Origin: DASPTH01 sp035623515
GTDB taxonomy: Bacteria > Actinomycetota > Acidimicrobiia > IMCC26256 > DASPTH01
Length of the DNA stretch: 64,000 nt
NCBI GenBank assembly: GCA_035623515.1
Contig: DASPTH010000322.1
Location: forward strand, 4,855 to 68,854
Direction of reading: 5' to 3'
The notes under the pieces are model-generated. The model was given only the letters and a program-made list of their open reading frames with translations. It searched no databases and was not told the DNA's origin. Shown here in pieces: positions 44,227 through 53,044 of the stretch (position 1 is its first letter; the number at the start of each line of letters is the position of its first letter). A program made the translations under genes and the position numbers.

Positions 44227-45738
44227 CTAGCGGTCGTGGTCGCCGTCGAGTGCCGGTACGGGGAGCGCGAACCCGACCGCCGCGCCGCCGTCGGCCCGGT
44301 TCGCCGCCCAGATGCGTCCGCCATGACGCGTCACCGCCTGCTGGACGATCGCGAGACCGAGACCGGAGCCGGACTGTGTGCGTGCGTCGACCGAGCGGTA
44401 GAAGCGGTCGAATACGTGCGGGAGGTCGGCGTCGGCGAACCCGTTGCCGCGGTCGCGCACCTCGAGGCTCGTCCCGGTCACGGCGACCTCGACCGGTGCG
44501 GACGCGTCGCTGTACTTGATCGCGTTGTCGACCAGGTTGCCGATTGCGCGTTCGACCATCTGCGGGCGCACGAGCACCGTCGTCGCGCCGTCGGAGGTGA
44601 GCGCGATCTCGCGGCCGGTCCGGCGCGCCGCTCGCGCGACGGCGTCGTGCGCGAGGTCGGCGAGCTCGACGAGCTGTGGCGTCTCGTCGGCACCCGAGCT
44701 GTCGCCCGCCAGCTCGACCAGCTCGGACATCAGGTCGGTGAGCTCCCGCACCTCGAACTGCACGCCTTCGACGACGGCGGCGTACTCGCCCGGCTCGAGC
44801 TCGTCGGCGCGGGCGAGGAGCTCGGCGTTCGTGCGCAGGCTGGTGAGCGGCGTGCGCAGCTCGTGGCTGGCGTCGCTCACGAGGCGTTGCTGCTCGCGGC
44901 GTGACGTCGAGAGCGCGTCGACCATCGTCGTGAAGCTGCGGCCGAGGCTCCCGATCTCCGCCGCGCCCTCGGTGGGGATCGGCGTGCTGAGGTCCTGCGT
45001 GCGGGCGATGTCCTCGGCGGTCACCCGCAGGCGGTCGATCGGCTTCACGATGCGTCCCGCGATCAGCCAACCCGCGAGCGCCGCTGCGGTCACCCCGATG
45101 GCGCCGATCGCGCCGAGGCGGAGGCGCAGCGAGCCGAGCACGTCGTCGACCTCGTCGAGGCTGCGGCCGAGCTGGAACGCGCCACCGTCGGCGCGCGCGA
45201 CTGTGAGCACGCGGTACCGCTCGCCGCCGAGGTGGACCGTGCGCAGCCGGGTGCCGGACCCGCTCCGCGCCAGCGCGAGGTCGACGCTGTCGACGGGCAG
45301 CTTCGCGCTCCCTTCGATGCACGTCGTGCGGGTGCCGTCGGGTGCGATGAACTGCGCGCTCGTCGCCGGCGCGAAGCTCGACGGCAACGGGCAGCCCGCC
45401 GGCCGCTGGAACCCCTGGTCGTCGTCGCCGTCGCCCCCGTTCGCCGCGACCGTCGTCCCGCCTTGGGGACCGCCTGGCCCGTGCATGTTCGCGAGGTCGA
45501 CGACGCGCGCCTGCAACGACTCGTCGACGCTGTTCTCGAGCCGTTGCGATGTCGACAGGTACGCCGCGATGGCGCCGAACGCCATCACGAGCGCGGCGAC
45601 GACACCGAGCGCACCGGCGATCCGCCAGCGCAGGCTCAATTTCCCCGCTCTCGGCGGCTCCGCCGCCGGGCCGCGCTGCGCGCCATTCGGCAAACGCCCG
45701 CTGCTCGCCGGGATACCCGGCTCGCCACGCTCGCTCAT
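44227..45738 (-). CDS. Sensor histidine kinase, MprB/TcsB-like
   Basis: A 503-residue kinase: helix at about 33-55, extracytoplasmic domain to about 185, second helix near 190-210, a HAMP region, the dimerisation box SDASHELRTPLTSLRTNAE with the phospho-acceptor His, and the ATPase boxes NLVDNAIKYS (N), DRGNGFADADLPHVFDRFYR (G1/F) and GSGLGLAIVQQAVTRHGG (G2). It partners the overlapping response regulator (ATGA). Its first 14 codons overlap a loose copy of the intergenic repeat seen at 33855. Confidence 0.92.
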   Translation of the reverse strand: MSERGEPGIPASSGRLPNGAQRGPAAEPPRAGKLSLRWRIAGALGVVAALVMAFGAIAAYLSTSQRLENSVDESLQARVVDLANMHGPGGPQGGTTVAANGGDGDDDQGFQRPAGCPLPSSFAPATSAQFIAPDGTRTTCIEGSAKLPVDSVDLALARSGSGTRLRTVHLGGERYRVLTVARADGGAFQLGRSLDEVDDVLGSLRLRLGAIGAIGVTAAALAGWLIAGRIVKPIDRLRVTAEDIARTQDLSTPIPTEGAAEIGSLGRSFTTMVDALSTSRREQQRLVSDASHELRTPLTSLRTNAELLARADELEPGEYAAVVEGVQFEVRELTDLMSELVELAGDSSGADETPQLVELADLAHDAVARAARRTGREIALTSDGATTVLVRPQMVERAIGNLVDNAIKYSDASAPVEVAVTGTSLEVRDRGNGFADADLPHVFDRFYRSVDARTQSGSGLGLAIVQQAVTRHGGRIWAANRADGGAAVGFALPVPALDGDHDR

Positions 45739-46430
45739 GGCTTCCGGATGAGGTAGCCGACGCCGCGCACGGTGTGCACGAGCCGCGGCTCTCCCCCCGC
45801 CTCCGTCTTGGCCCGGAGATACCCGATGTACACGTCGAGCGAGCGCGAGCTCGTCTCGAAGTCGTAGCCCCAGATGCGCTCGTAGATGGTGTCTCGCGTC
45901 AGCACGATCCCCGCGTTCACCATCAGCAGCTCGAGCACGTCGAACTCCGTCTTCGTGAGCTGCATGGGGCGGCCGCCGCGCTCCACGGTCCGGCCCTGCG
46001 GGTCGAGCACGAGGTCGTCGACGCGCAGCTCCTCGCTACTGCCCGACACACTGGTCCGGCGCAGCAACGCGCGCATGCGCGCCGAGAGCTCGTCGAGCGC
46101 GAACGGCTTCACCAGGTAGTCGTCGGCGCCCGCGTCGAGGCCGGTGACGCGGTCGGACACCTCGTGGCGTGCGGTGAGCATGAGGATCGGGAGGACGACC
46201 TGCCGCGCACGGAGCCGGCGGCAGACGGTGAGGCCGTCGACGTGCGGCATCATGATGTCGAGCACGAGCAGGTCGGGCGGGTCGGCGTCGACGGCCACGA
46301 GTGCCTGCTCACCGTCGTTGACCGCGGTGACGTCGTAGCCCTCGAGGCGGAGCGCGCGCACGAGCGACTCCCGCACGCTGCGGTCGTCCTCGGCCACGAG
46401 CACCCGAGGCCCTCCTACGTCGCCATTCAT
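45735..46430 (-). CDS. OmpR/MprA-type response regulator
   Basis: The 231-residue regulator has receiver residues VLVAEDDRSV (acidic pocket), LLVLDIMMPHVDG with the phosphorylated Asp, MLTARHE and YLVKPFALDEL with the Lys, then a winged-helix domain with KTEFDVLELLMVNAG and VRGVGYLIR. The start is ATG 46430, 7 nt after TACTGT and without a Shine-Dalgarno, which supports a leaderless transcript. It is co-transcribed with the kinase gene. Confidence 0.92.
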   Translation of the reverse strand: MNGDVGGPRVLVAEDDRSVRESLVRALRLEGYDVTAVNDGEQALVAVDADPPDLLVLDIMMPHVDGLTVCRRLRARQVVLPILMLTARHEVSDRVTGLDAGADDYLVKPFALDELSARMRALLRRTSVSGSSEELRVDDLVLDPQGRTVERGGRPMQLTKTEFDVLELLMVNAGIVLTRDTIYERIWGYDFETSSRSLDVYIGYLRAKTEAGGEPRLVHTVRGVGYLIRKP

Positions 46431-46437
46431 GAGGGAG

Positions 46438-46443
46438 ACAGTA
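46438..46443 (-). promoter_or_regulatory. Candidate -10 of the two-component operon
   Basis: TACTGT on the minus strand, 7 nt before ATG 46430. Confidence 0.5.
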
Positions 46444-46486
46444 CGCAGCCCGTGCAAAGGTCGCGTAAGAATCCTGTTCTGGGCGT

Positions 46487-46507
46487 TACCGACCCACCGT
46501 GTCGGTA
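46487..46507. terminator. Short inverted repeat after the importer operon
   Basis: TACCGAC and GTCGGTA pair over 7 bp around a 7-nt loop, 20 bp past the stop at 46527. Weak terminator candidate. Confidence 0.3.
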
Positions 46508-46526
46508 GGTGTGCAATGCCCTAACG

Positions 46527-49334
46527 TCAAACGGCGCCGCTCCGGGCGATCGCCTGCTCGTCGGTGCCGAGGTACGACGCGATGACGGCTTGGTCGCGGC
46601 GCACCCACTCGGGCGTGCCCTCGCTGATCACCCGGCCGGCCTCCAAGCAGTAGATGCGGTCGCTGATGCCCATGACGAGCGGCATGTCGTGCTCGATGAC
46701 GAGCAGGCTGGCGTGCAGTTCCTCGCGCACCCGCAGGATGAGCGGCCCGAACGCCTCCGTCTCGCGCTGGGCGATGCCCGCGGTCGGTTCGTCGAGGCAC
46801 ATGACGCGCGGCTCGACCGCCACGAGACACGCCAGCTCCACGATGCGCCGGGTACCCGTGGACAGCTCGTTGATGAAGCGGTCGGCGTAGCCGCCGAGCC
46901 CGAGGAACGCGACGATCTCCTCCGCCTGGGCGCGCTTGGCCCGCTCGAACCGCCGGGCCCGCGGGAGCGTGAGCCCCACCGCGAGTGGGCCCGCGTGCGC
47001 GCCTGACTCGAGCGCGACCGCGATCGTCTCGCGCACGGTGAGATCCGCGAACAGGCGCGCGTGCTGGAACGAGCGCCCGAGCCCGAGCGCGGCGCGACGG
47101 GGCGGGCTCGCGCGCGAGACGTCGCGCCCCTCGAGGATCACCGCGCCCTGGCTCGGCAGGAACCCGCCGACGGCGTTCATGAGCGTGGTCTTGCCCGCGC
47201 CGTTGGCGCCGATCAGACCGACCGTCTCGTGGGCGGCCACCCGCAGGTCGACGTGGTCGACGACGACCCGCTTGCCGAACCGCACGGTGAGCCCGCGCAC
47301 CTCGAGCGCCACCGCGGCGTCGACCGGCGCGGCGCGGCGCGGGGTGAGCCGCTTCCCCGTGGCCACGGGCGCGCGCGGCGCCTCCGCCGCGGGCGGGAGC
47401 TTGCGCCCGAGCCAGCCGAACAACAGGTCGCGCGCGCTGTAGAGCACCTGCACGAGCCCGGCCGGGAAGTACAGCAGCAGGATGAGCAAACCGGCACCGC
47501 TCGTGAAGAGCGCGACCTCCGGCGAGCTCGGCGCCAGTGACGGGATGCCGACGACCCACAGCGCGCCGAGGACCGCGCCCGGGATCGACGACAACCCGCC
47601 GATCACGGCCATGGCGACGATCGACAGCGACGACAGCGTCTCGTTCGGGCCGAACCGCTCGGGCGCGAACTCGACGAGCAGGCCCGCGAGCAGCCCACCC
47701 GCGAGTGTGGCGAGACCGCCGGCGATGACGAAGGCCGTGAGCTTGGCGCGGACGGGCGACAGCGCGAGACCGGCGGCCGCCTGCTCGTTGTCGCGCACGG
47801 CGATGAACGAGCGGCCGACGCCGCTGCGGCGGAGTTGCACCACGAAGAAGATCGCCGCCGCGAGCACGACGAGGCACAGGAAGTAGTAGGTGCGTTGCGA
47901 CGTGAGGTCGATGCCGAGCAGCTCGCCGCGATGGACCTGCACCGACAGACCGCCGGGTAACAGGAACGGCCTCGGGAACAGCCACGACGCGGCGGCGATG
48001 CCGAAGGCCAAGGTGGCGACGGCGAGGAACAGTCCCCGCAGGCGCAGTGCCGGCGCACCGATCACCAGCGCGCCGATCATGCCGATCACCGTGACGACGA
48101 CCAGCGCCTCCCCGAACGTGAACCCGTCGCGCATGAGCGCGGCCGTACCGAATGCACCCGCGCCGGCAAGCGCAAACTGCCCGAGCGAGAGTTGGCCTGC
48201 CCAGCCGGTGAGGACGGTCAGCGACAAGGTGAGCAGCGCGTAGATCAGCACCCGGCTGAACAGCAGCTGCTGCGACGGATGCGTCACGACGAACGGGAAG
48301 GCCACCGCGGCGAACAGTGCGAAAGCTGTGCCCAGCCGGGGCAGGTTGCGCACGATCCAGAAGCCCTGCAGGTTCGCCGGCACCGGCCGCACGCGCGGCG
48401 AGAACGACCAATTGTCGACGTGCTCGGTGTCGCGGTCGCGCCGCCCGCTGACGAGCAGGATCACGAGCACGGCGACGAAGAGCACGCCGTCGAGCAGGCC
48501 CACCTGGCTCGGGTAGTTGTAGTAGAGGATCGCCTCGGTGACGCCGATCGCAACTCCCCCGACGAGCGCGCGTGGCATCGAGCGCATGCTGCCGATGAGC
48601 GCGGCCACGATCGCGCGGAGCAGCACCCCGGGACCGACCGTGATCGTGTCGGTCGTGGTGGAGCTCGTGAGCGGGATCGTGAGGATCATGCTGAGCGCGG
48701 CGAGGAAACCGGCGACGGTCCAGACGATGGTGGACATCCTCTTCGGGCTGATCGACGACAACCGCGCCGCGTCGGGATTCGCCGCAGACGCCCGGATCGC
48801 CATCCCGTACTTCGTGTGGTTGAGGAAGATCGTGAGCGCGATCGCCAGCAGTGGCACGATCGCGAGCACGAGGACCTGCGCGCTCTGGATGTCGAGACCC
48901 AGTACGTGCCACGGCTTGTCGAGCGTGAAGGCGGTGGGGAACGAGGAGTACGTGTCGAACTTCGGCAGCACGAACTGGAAGAAGAGGAGCAGCTGCGCGA
49001 CGCCGATGGTCGCGACGAACAGCACGACGCGAGGCGAACGGAACAGCCGGCGCACGACGATCAGCTCGATCGCGGCGCCGAGCAACGCGCCGACGATCAG
49101 GCACGCCACGAGCGCCACCCAGTAGTCGACGCCCCAGTTGATCACGAGACGCGCCATGAGCGCGGCGGCGAACGTGCCCATCTCGACGATGGCGAAGTTG
49201 AACACCTGGGTCGATCGGTAGATCAGGATCAACCCGATCGCGATCACGCCGTACGTGAGCCCCTGCATCACGCCCGAGAAGATCGACTGCCGCGGGAACT
49301 CCACCGCGAGCGTGGTGACGACCGACGGGATCAC
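46527..49334 (-). CDS. Fused LivH-LivM-LivG branched-chain-type ABC importer protein
   Basis: One 935-residue polypeptide carries three usually separate subunits. Residues about 1-295 are a LivH-type permease (GVIAIGLILIYRSTQVFNFA, ANPDAARLSSISPKRM). Residues about 330-640 are a LivM-type permease (TGWAGQLSLGQFALAGAGAF, FIAVRDNEQAAAGLALSP). Residues about 675-925 are a LivG-type ATPase (Walker A GANGAGKTT, signature LSTGTRR, Walker B VMCLDEPTAG). No stop or frameshift interrupts the joins. GTG 49334 overlaps the upstream MFS-LivF stop. It should import a hydrophobic or carboxylated solute delivered by the binding protein two genes up. Confidence 0.9.
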   Translation of the reverse strand: MIPSVVTTLAVEFPRQSIFSGVMQGLTYGVIAIGLILIYRSTQVFNFAIVEMGTFAAALMARLVINWGVDYWVALVACLIVGALLGAAIELIVVRRLFRSPRVVLFVATIGVAQLLLFFQFVLPKFDTYSSFPTAFTLDKPWHVLGLDIQSAQVLVLAIVPLLAIALTIFLNHTKYGMAIRASAANPDAARLSSISPKRMSTIVWTVAGFLAALSMILTIPLTSSTTTDTITVGPGVLLRAIVAALIGSMRSMPRALVGGVAIGVTEAILYYNYPSQVGLLDGVLFVAVLVILLVSGRRDRDTEHVDNWSFSPRVRPVPANLQGFWIVRNLPRLGTAFALFAAVAFPFVVTHPSQQLLFSRVLIYALLTLSLTVLTGWAGQLSLGQFALAGAGAFGTAALMRDGFTFGEALVVVTVIGMIGALVIGAPALRLRGLFLAVATLAFGIAAASWLFPRPFLLPGGLSVQVHRGELLGIDLTSQRTYYFLCLVVLAAAIFFVVQLRRSGVGRSFIAVRDNEQAAAGLALSPVRAKLTAFVIAGGLATLAGGLLAGLLVEFAPERFGPNETLSSLSIVAMAVIGGLSSIPGAVLGALWVVGIPSLAPSSPEVALFTSGAGLLILLLYFPAGLVQVLYSARDLLFGWLGRKLPPAAEAPRAPVATGKRLTPRRAAPVDAAVALEVRGLTVRFGKRVVVDHVDLRVAAHETVGLIGANGAGKTTLMNAVGGFLPSQGAVILEGRDVSRASPPRRAALGLGRSFQHARLFADLTVRETIAVALESGAHAGPLAVGLTLPRARRFERAKRAQAEEIVAFLGLGGYADRFINELSTGTRRIVELACLVAVEPRVMCLDEPTAGIAQRETEAFGPLILRVREELHASLLVIEHDMPLVMGISDRIYCLEAGRVISEGTPEWVRRDQAVIASYLGTDEQAIARSGAV

Positions 49335-51556
49335 TTCTCTCCCTTGGAGAGGAAGACGGCCCGCACGAGGTCGTCTCGTTCGAGCAGGTCGCTCGCCACC
49401 CCCTCGAACTTCACCTGACCCTTCTCCATGAACACCGCTCGGTCGGCGATCGACAGCGCCACGTTCAGCGACTGCTCGACGATGATCATCGTCGTTCCAC
49501 GCGCCTGCAACTCGCGGATCACTCCGAGGAGACGCTGGACGACGAGCGGCGCGAGGCCGAGCGACAGCTCGTCGATGATCAGCACCTCGGGCTCGTGCAG
49601 CAGTGTCATGGCGAGCGCCACCATCTGCTGTTCCCCGCCCGACAGGTCGCCCGCGGTCGACTTCGCGCGCTCCCGGACGATCGGCAACAGCTCGGCGACG
49701 CGATCGACGCGCTCGTGCAGCTCCTGCCGCGAGTAGACGAACCCCGCCATCCGCAGGTTCTCCTCGACGCTGAGGGGCGGGAAGACGGCGCCGCCGCCCA
49801 TGAGCTGGACGATCCCGATCTTCGCCCGGAGCTCGGCGTCGGCGTAGGTGACCGTGCGGCCCTTGAACCTCACCACCCCGCGTTGGGGGACGCCGAGCCC
49901 GCTCACGACCCGCAGCAGCGTCGACTTGCCGGCGCCGTTCGTGCCGAGGAGCGCGAGTGTCTCACCCCGGTAGACGTCGAGCGACACGTCGAAGAGCACC
50001 TGGACCTTGCCGTAGGAGAAGTCGAGGTTGCGCACCTGGACCACCGGCGAGTCCGCACCCTGCTCGTGCAGGCGCCGGTGCTCGTCGCGCTCCTCCTCGA
50101 GCTCCTCCACCACCAGCGCCACGTCCTGGCGCACGTAGCGGGCGCCGTAGGCGATCAACGCCCCGCCGATGAGTGCGGCCGGCACCACGACCACCGCGAC
50201 CGCGCCGCGCCGGCCGATCTCGTCGGCGAGCAACCCGGTGACGACCGCGCCGAAGAACGCGCCGAACAAGAACACGTACAACCCGATCATCGCGACGCCG
50301 CGCGAGCGCAACCGGTACGGGATGATCGACGAGATCGGGGCGATCACGATCGCGAACGCCGACTCCGCCATCGCGCTCCCGATCGCCATGATGATCAGCA
50401 TGGGCGCGAGGCTCGGCATCAGGATCCCCACCGCGATGAAGATCCCGAACGCGGCGATGAGCCCACCGATGAAGATCAGGCACTTCGGCGGGCTGCGCCG
50501 GAACAGCGCGTCGGTGTGCCGGCCGACGATCGCGACCGCGATGAGCCCGGGCACGATCATCGCCGAGGTGGCGAGACCGCGTTCGAAGCCGCCGAGGCCG
50601 TACCGGTTCTTCAGGATCAGGTTGAGGAAGAGCGGGATGCTGAACAGCGCGAAGCCGAGCGAGGCCATCCCGAGCAGGAAGAAGTGGAACGTCTTGATCT
50701 TGTTGAGGCGCTCGAAGGCGACGCTGAGCGAGATCGGCAGCTCGTCCTCGTCGGCCTCGACCTCCTCGCCGAGCACCGCCTGCATCTCGTGACGGCCCCG
50801 CCGCGGTTCGTGGAGCCGGCTGGTCGCGAGCACGATCGGCACGGTGAGGATCGCGGTGACCACGAACACCCAGCGCCATCCGTCGTTGCCGCCCGCGAGC
50901 GCGGCGATCCCGCCCGCCATGAGCGGCGCGAGGCCGTGGCCGCAGTTCTGGATGATGTTGTTCAGCGCGAACACACGCCCGCGCGCCTGGATCGGGTACG
51001 TGTCGATGAGCAGCGGGCTGTGGACCGGCAGCTGGTACGACTGCCCGAGGCCGCTGCCCAACCGGGCGAGGAACAGTTGGAACGCGTTCCGCACGAACGC
51101 GGTGAAGAAGATCACCACCGACCAGACCGCCAGCGACGCGGCCGCGAGCCGGGTCCGCGATCGCCGGTCGGCGAGCGAGCTGAGCGGGATGGCGCCGCCG
51201 AGATAGAGCACCCCGAAGGCGCCGCCGATCGACGCGATCACCGCGTCGCTCACGTGCAGCGACTTCTGGATGTCGGGGGCGATGACGGCGAACCCGGCCT
51301 GGTCGATCCACTGGATGAATTGCCCCAGGCCGAGCACGACGACCATGGAGATCCCGCCGATGCGCAGCCCCTCACGCAGCGTCATCGCCGCCGCGCCGAC
51401 CCCGGGGATCTGGTCGTCGTCGAGCGCGATCGCGATCGCGGCCTGCTGTTCCTCGCGGAGCGCCTCCTCCTCGAGGAGACGCGAGGAGAGCGCAGCCGCC
51501 GAGCTCGATTCCTCGGTCGCTGTGCTCTCCCGCCCCTCCGAGAGGTCTCCGGTCAT
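49331..51556 (-). CDS. MFS transporter fused to a LivF-type ABC ATPase
   Basis: A 741-residue protein with two modules. About residues 65-465 are a major-facilitator permease of 12 likely helices, with LADRRSRTRLAAASLAVWS as the signature loop between helices 2 and 3. About residues 495-735 are a LivF-type ATPase (Walker A GTNGAGKST, signature LSGGEQQM, Walker B VLIIDELSLGLAP, and IIVEQSLNVALSIADRAVFM). A charged segment (VVEELEEERDEHRRLHEQ) links them. The ATPase should pair with the LivG domain of the next gene, placing a secondary transporter inside an ABC importer complex. It lies 4 bp after the binding-protein gene. Confidence 0.88.
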   Translation of the reverse strand: MTGDLSEGRESTATEESSSAAALSSRLLEEEALREEQQAAIAIALDDDQIPGVGAAAMTLREGLRIGGISMVVVLGLGQFIQWIDQAGFAVIAPDIQKSLHVSDAVIASIGGAFGVLYLGGAIPLSSLADRRSRTRLAAASLAVWSVVIFFTAFVRNAFQLFLARLGSGLGQSYQLPVHSPLLIDTYPIQARGRVFALNNIIQNCGHGLAPLMAGGIAALAGGNDGWRWVFVVTAILTVPIVLATSRLHEPRRGRHEMQAVLGEEVEADEDELPISLSVAFERLNKIKTFHFFLLGMASLGFALFSIPLFLNLILKNRYGLGGFERGLATSAMIVPGLIAVAIVGRHTDALFRRSPPKCLIFIGGLIAAFGIFIAVGILMPSLAPMLIIMAIGSAMAESAFAIVIAPISSIIPYRLRSRGVAMIGLYVFLFGAFFGAVVTGLLADEIGRRGAVAVVVVPAALIGGALIAYGARYVRQDVALVVEELEEERDEHRRLHEQGADSPVVQVRNLDFSYGKVQVLFDVSLDVYRGETLALLGTNGAGKSTLLRVVSGLGVPQRGVVRFKGRTVTYADAELRAKIGIVQLMGGGAVFPPLSVEENLRMAGFVYSRQELHERVDRVAELLPIVRERAKSTAGDLSGGEQQMVALAMTLLHEPEVLIIDELSLGLAPLVVQRLLGVIRELQARGTTMIIVEQSLNVALSIADRAVFMEKGQVKFEGVASDLLERDDLVRAVFLSKGEK

Positions 51557-51560
51557 CCCC

Positions 51561-52931
51561 CTACTTCGACGTCGACGCGCCGCTCGTCGTGGTCGAGACC
51601 GCGATGGCCTTGGCCTTGCCGCCCACGGGGAGGAAGCCGCCCTGGCCGTCGTTCCCGCTCTTGGAGTACTTCGCCGCGTAGACGTGGTCGCCGGCGTCGT
51701 ACTTGCCGGCCTTCCACGTGCCGGACGGGCCGGAGTTGCTCGGGATCGTGCCGATCGCGAGCAGGGACGTGAGGAAGGCCGGCGTGGTCAGGGTCCCCGA
51801 GACGCCTTTCACACCCTGCGCGATCAAGTTCATCATGATGCAATACTGCCCGTACGCGGCGTAGGCGTTCTGGTCGGTCGTGTACGCGAAGAGCCCGCCC
51901 TTCGCCGCGTTCGAGTTGCAGGTCTTCGTCTCCTGCGAGAATTCGCTGTCGGGCCAGGTCACGCTCACGCCGTTGGCGCCCGACCACGCATCGGTCACCG
52001 GCTTGAAGAACTTCGCCACGGTGTCGGTGGTGTTGTTGCGGTTGGCGGTCCAGGCGGGCGAGTACCCGATCTTCGCCGCCTCGGCCACCAGCGTCTCGCC
52101 CGCGAGCACGTCGGCGGCGTTGAACACGAAGTTCACGCCGTCGTTCTTCAGCTTCTGCACCGCCACGTCCTGCTGGGCGCACGTGGTCGGGTTGTTCGCG
52201 CACGGCAACACGATCTTGTCGGTGACCTTGTAGCCGAGTTTCTTCAGGGTGGGTATCAGCACGTTGGAGAGCGTGTTGAGCACGGGTGCGCTCCCGTCGG
52301 TACCGACGACACCGATCTTCTTGCCCTTGAGCAGCCCCTGCTGGGCGCTCACCTCCGCCCAGGCCGCCATCTGGCGGTCGACCGACATCCCCGTGTTGCC
52401 GTCGGTGAACAGGTACCCCTTGGCGTCCTGGTAGAGCTTGGCGGTGAACCCGACGTTGCCGATCGCCGGCGTCTTGTGGTCGATCGTGATGCAGCGCGCC
52501 AGGCTCTCGTCGAAGACCGACGCGAACACCACCGCGAACGCCTTCTGCTCCTCGGTCGCGTAGAGACACGCGGCCTGGTAGTCCTCCGGCTTCGGCTGCG
52601 AGGGCAGCAGCTTCACGACCACGTCGAACTTGTACTTGCCCGCCCGTCCCGCGGAATTGATCTCGTTCTCCATCTGCTTGAACTGGTCGGCGGGCTTGCC
52701 GAGGTCGGGGACCACCCCCGCGTCGACGAGCGCCTGGACGTCGAGGCCGAGCACCACGACCTTCACGGTGTTGGTGCTGGTGTCGACGCCGACGGCCGCG
52801 CTCGGCGCCGCCGTCGCTCCACCCGCGGTGGCGGCAATGGCCGCGACCGCCAGCGCGAGCGTCAGGACCGCCGTGAGCAGTCGCCGCCCGTGGACTCGGG
52901 CGTGCGCCGGCCCATCGACTCGATGGAGCAT
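51561..52931 (-). CDS. Branched-chain-type solute-binding protein
   Basis: The 456-residue protein has a signal peptide (RRLLTAVLTLALAVAAIAAT) and type 1 binding-protein lobes: VKVVVLGLDVQALVDAGVVP, KKIGVVGTDGSAPVLNTLSN and VNFVFNAADVLAGETLVAEA. The ATG at 52931 follows GGGGGAAC, the same ribosome-site style as the binding protein at 14366. It opens the three-gene importer operon. Paired Cys (LPCANNPTTC) may form a disulfide. The ligand is unknown. Confidence 0.87.
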   Translation of the reverse strand: MLHRVDGPAHARVHGRRLLTAVLTLALAVAAIAATAGGATAAPSAAVGVDTSTNTVKVVVLGLDVQALVDAGVVPDLGKPADQFKQMENEINSAGRAGKYKFDVVVKLLPSQPKPEDYQAACLYATEEQKAFAVVFASVFDESLARCITIDHKTPAIGNVGFTAKLYQDAKGYLFTDGNTGMSVDRQMAAWAEVSAQQGLLKGKKIGVVGTDGSAPVLNTLSNVLIPTLKKLGYKVTDKIVLPCANNPTTCAQQDVAVQKLKNDGVNFVFNAADVLAGETLVAEAAKIGYSPAWTANRNNTTDTVAKFFKPVTDAWSGANGVSVTWPDSEFSQETKTCNSNAAKGGLFAYTTDQNAYAAYGQYCIMMNLIAQGVKGVSGTLTTPAFLTSLLAIGTIPSNSGPSGTWKAGKYDAGDHVYAAKYSKSGNDGQGGFLPVGGKAKAIAVSTTTSGASTSK

Positions 52932-53032
52932 CGTGTTCCCCCCGGATGTGTGCGGATGTGGGTGGTTGGGTCGTGCGGGTTCTACCACGTTCAGCGGGCG
53001 TTCGGGCATCGTGTGCGCGACGGCACCGCCCG

Positions 53033-53038
53033 TACGCT
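53033..53038 (+). promoter_or_regulatory. Candidate -10 of the acyl-CoA dehydrogenase at 53045
   Basis: TACGCT ends 6 nt before GTG 53045, which supports that start over ATG 53057. Confidence 0.5.
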
Positions 53039-53044
53039 GGCCCG

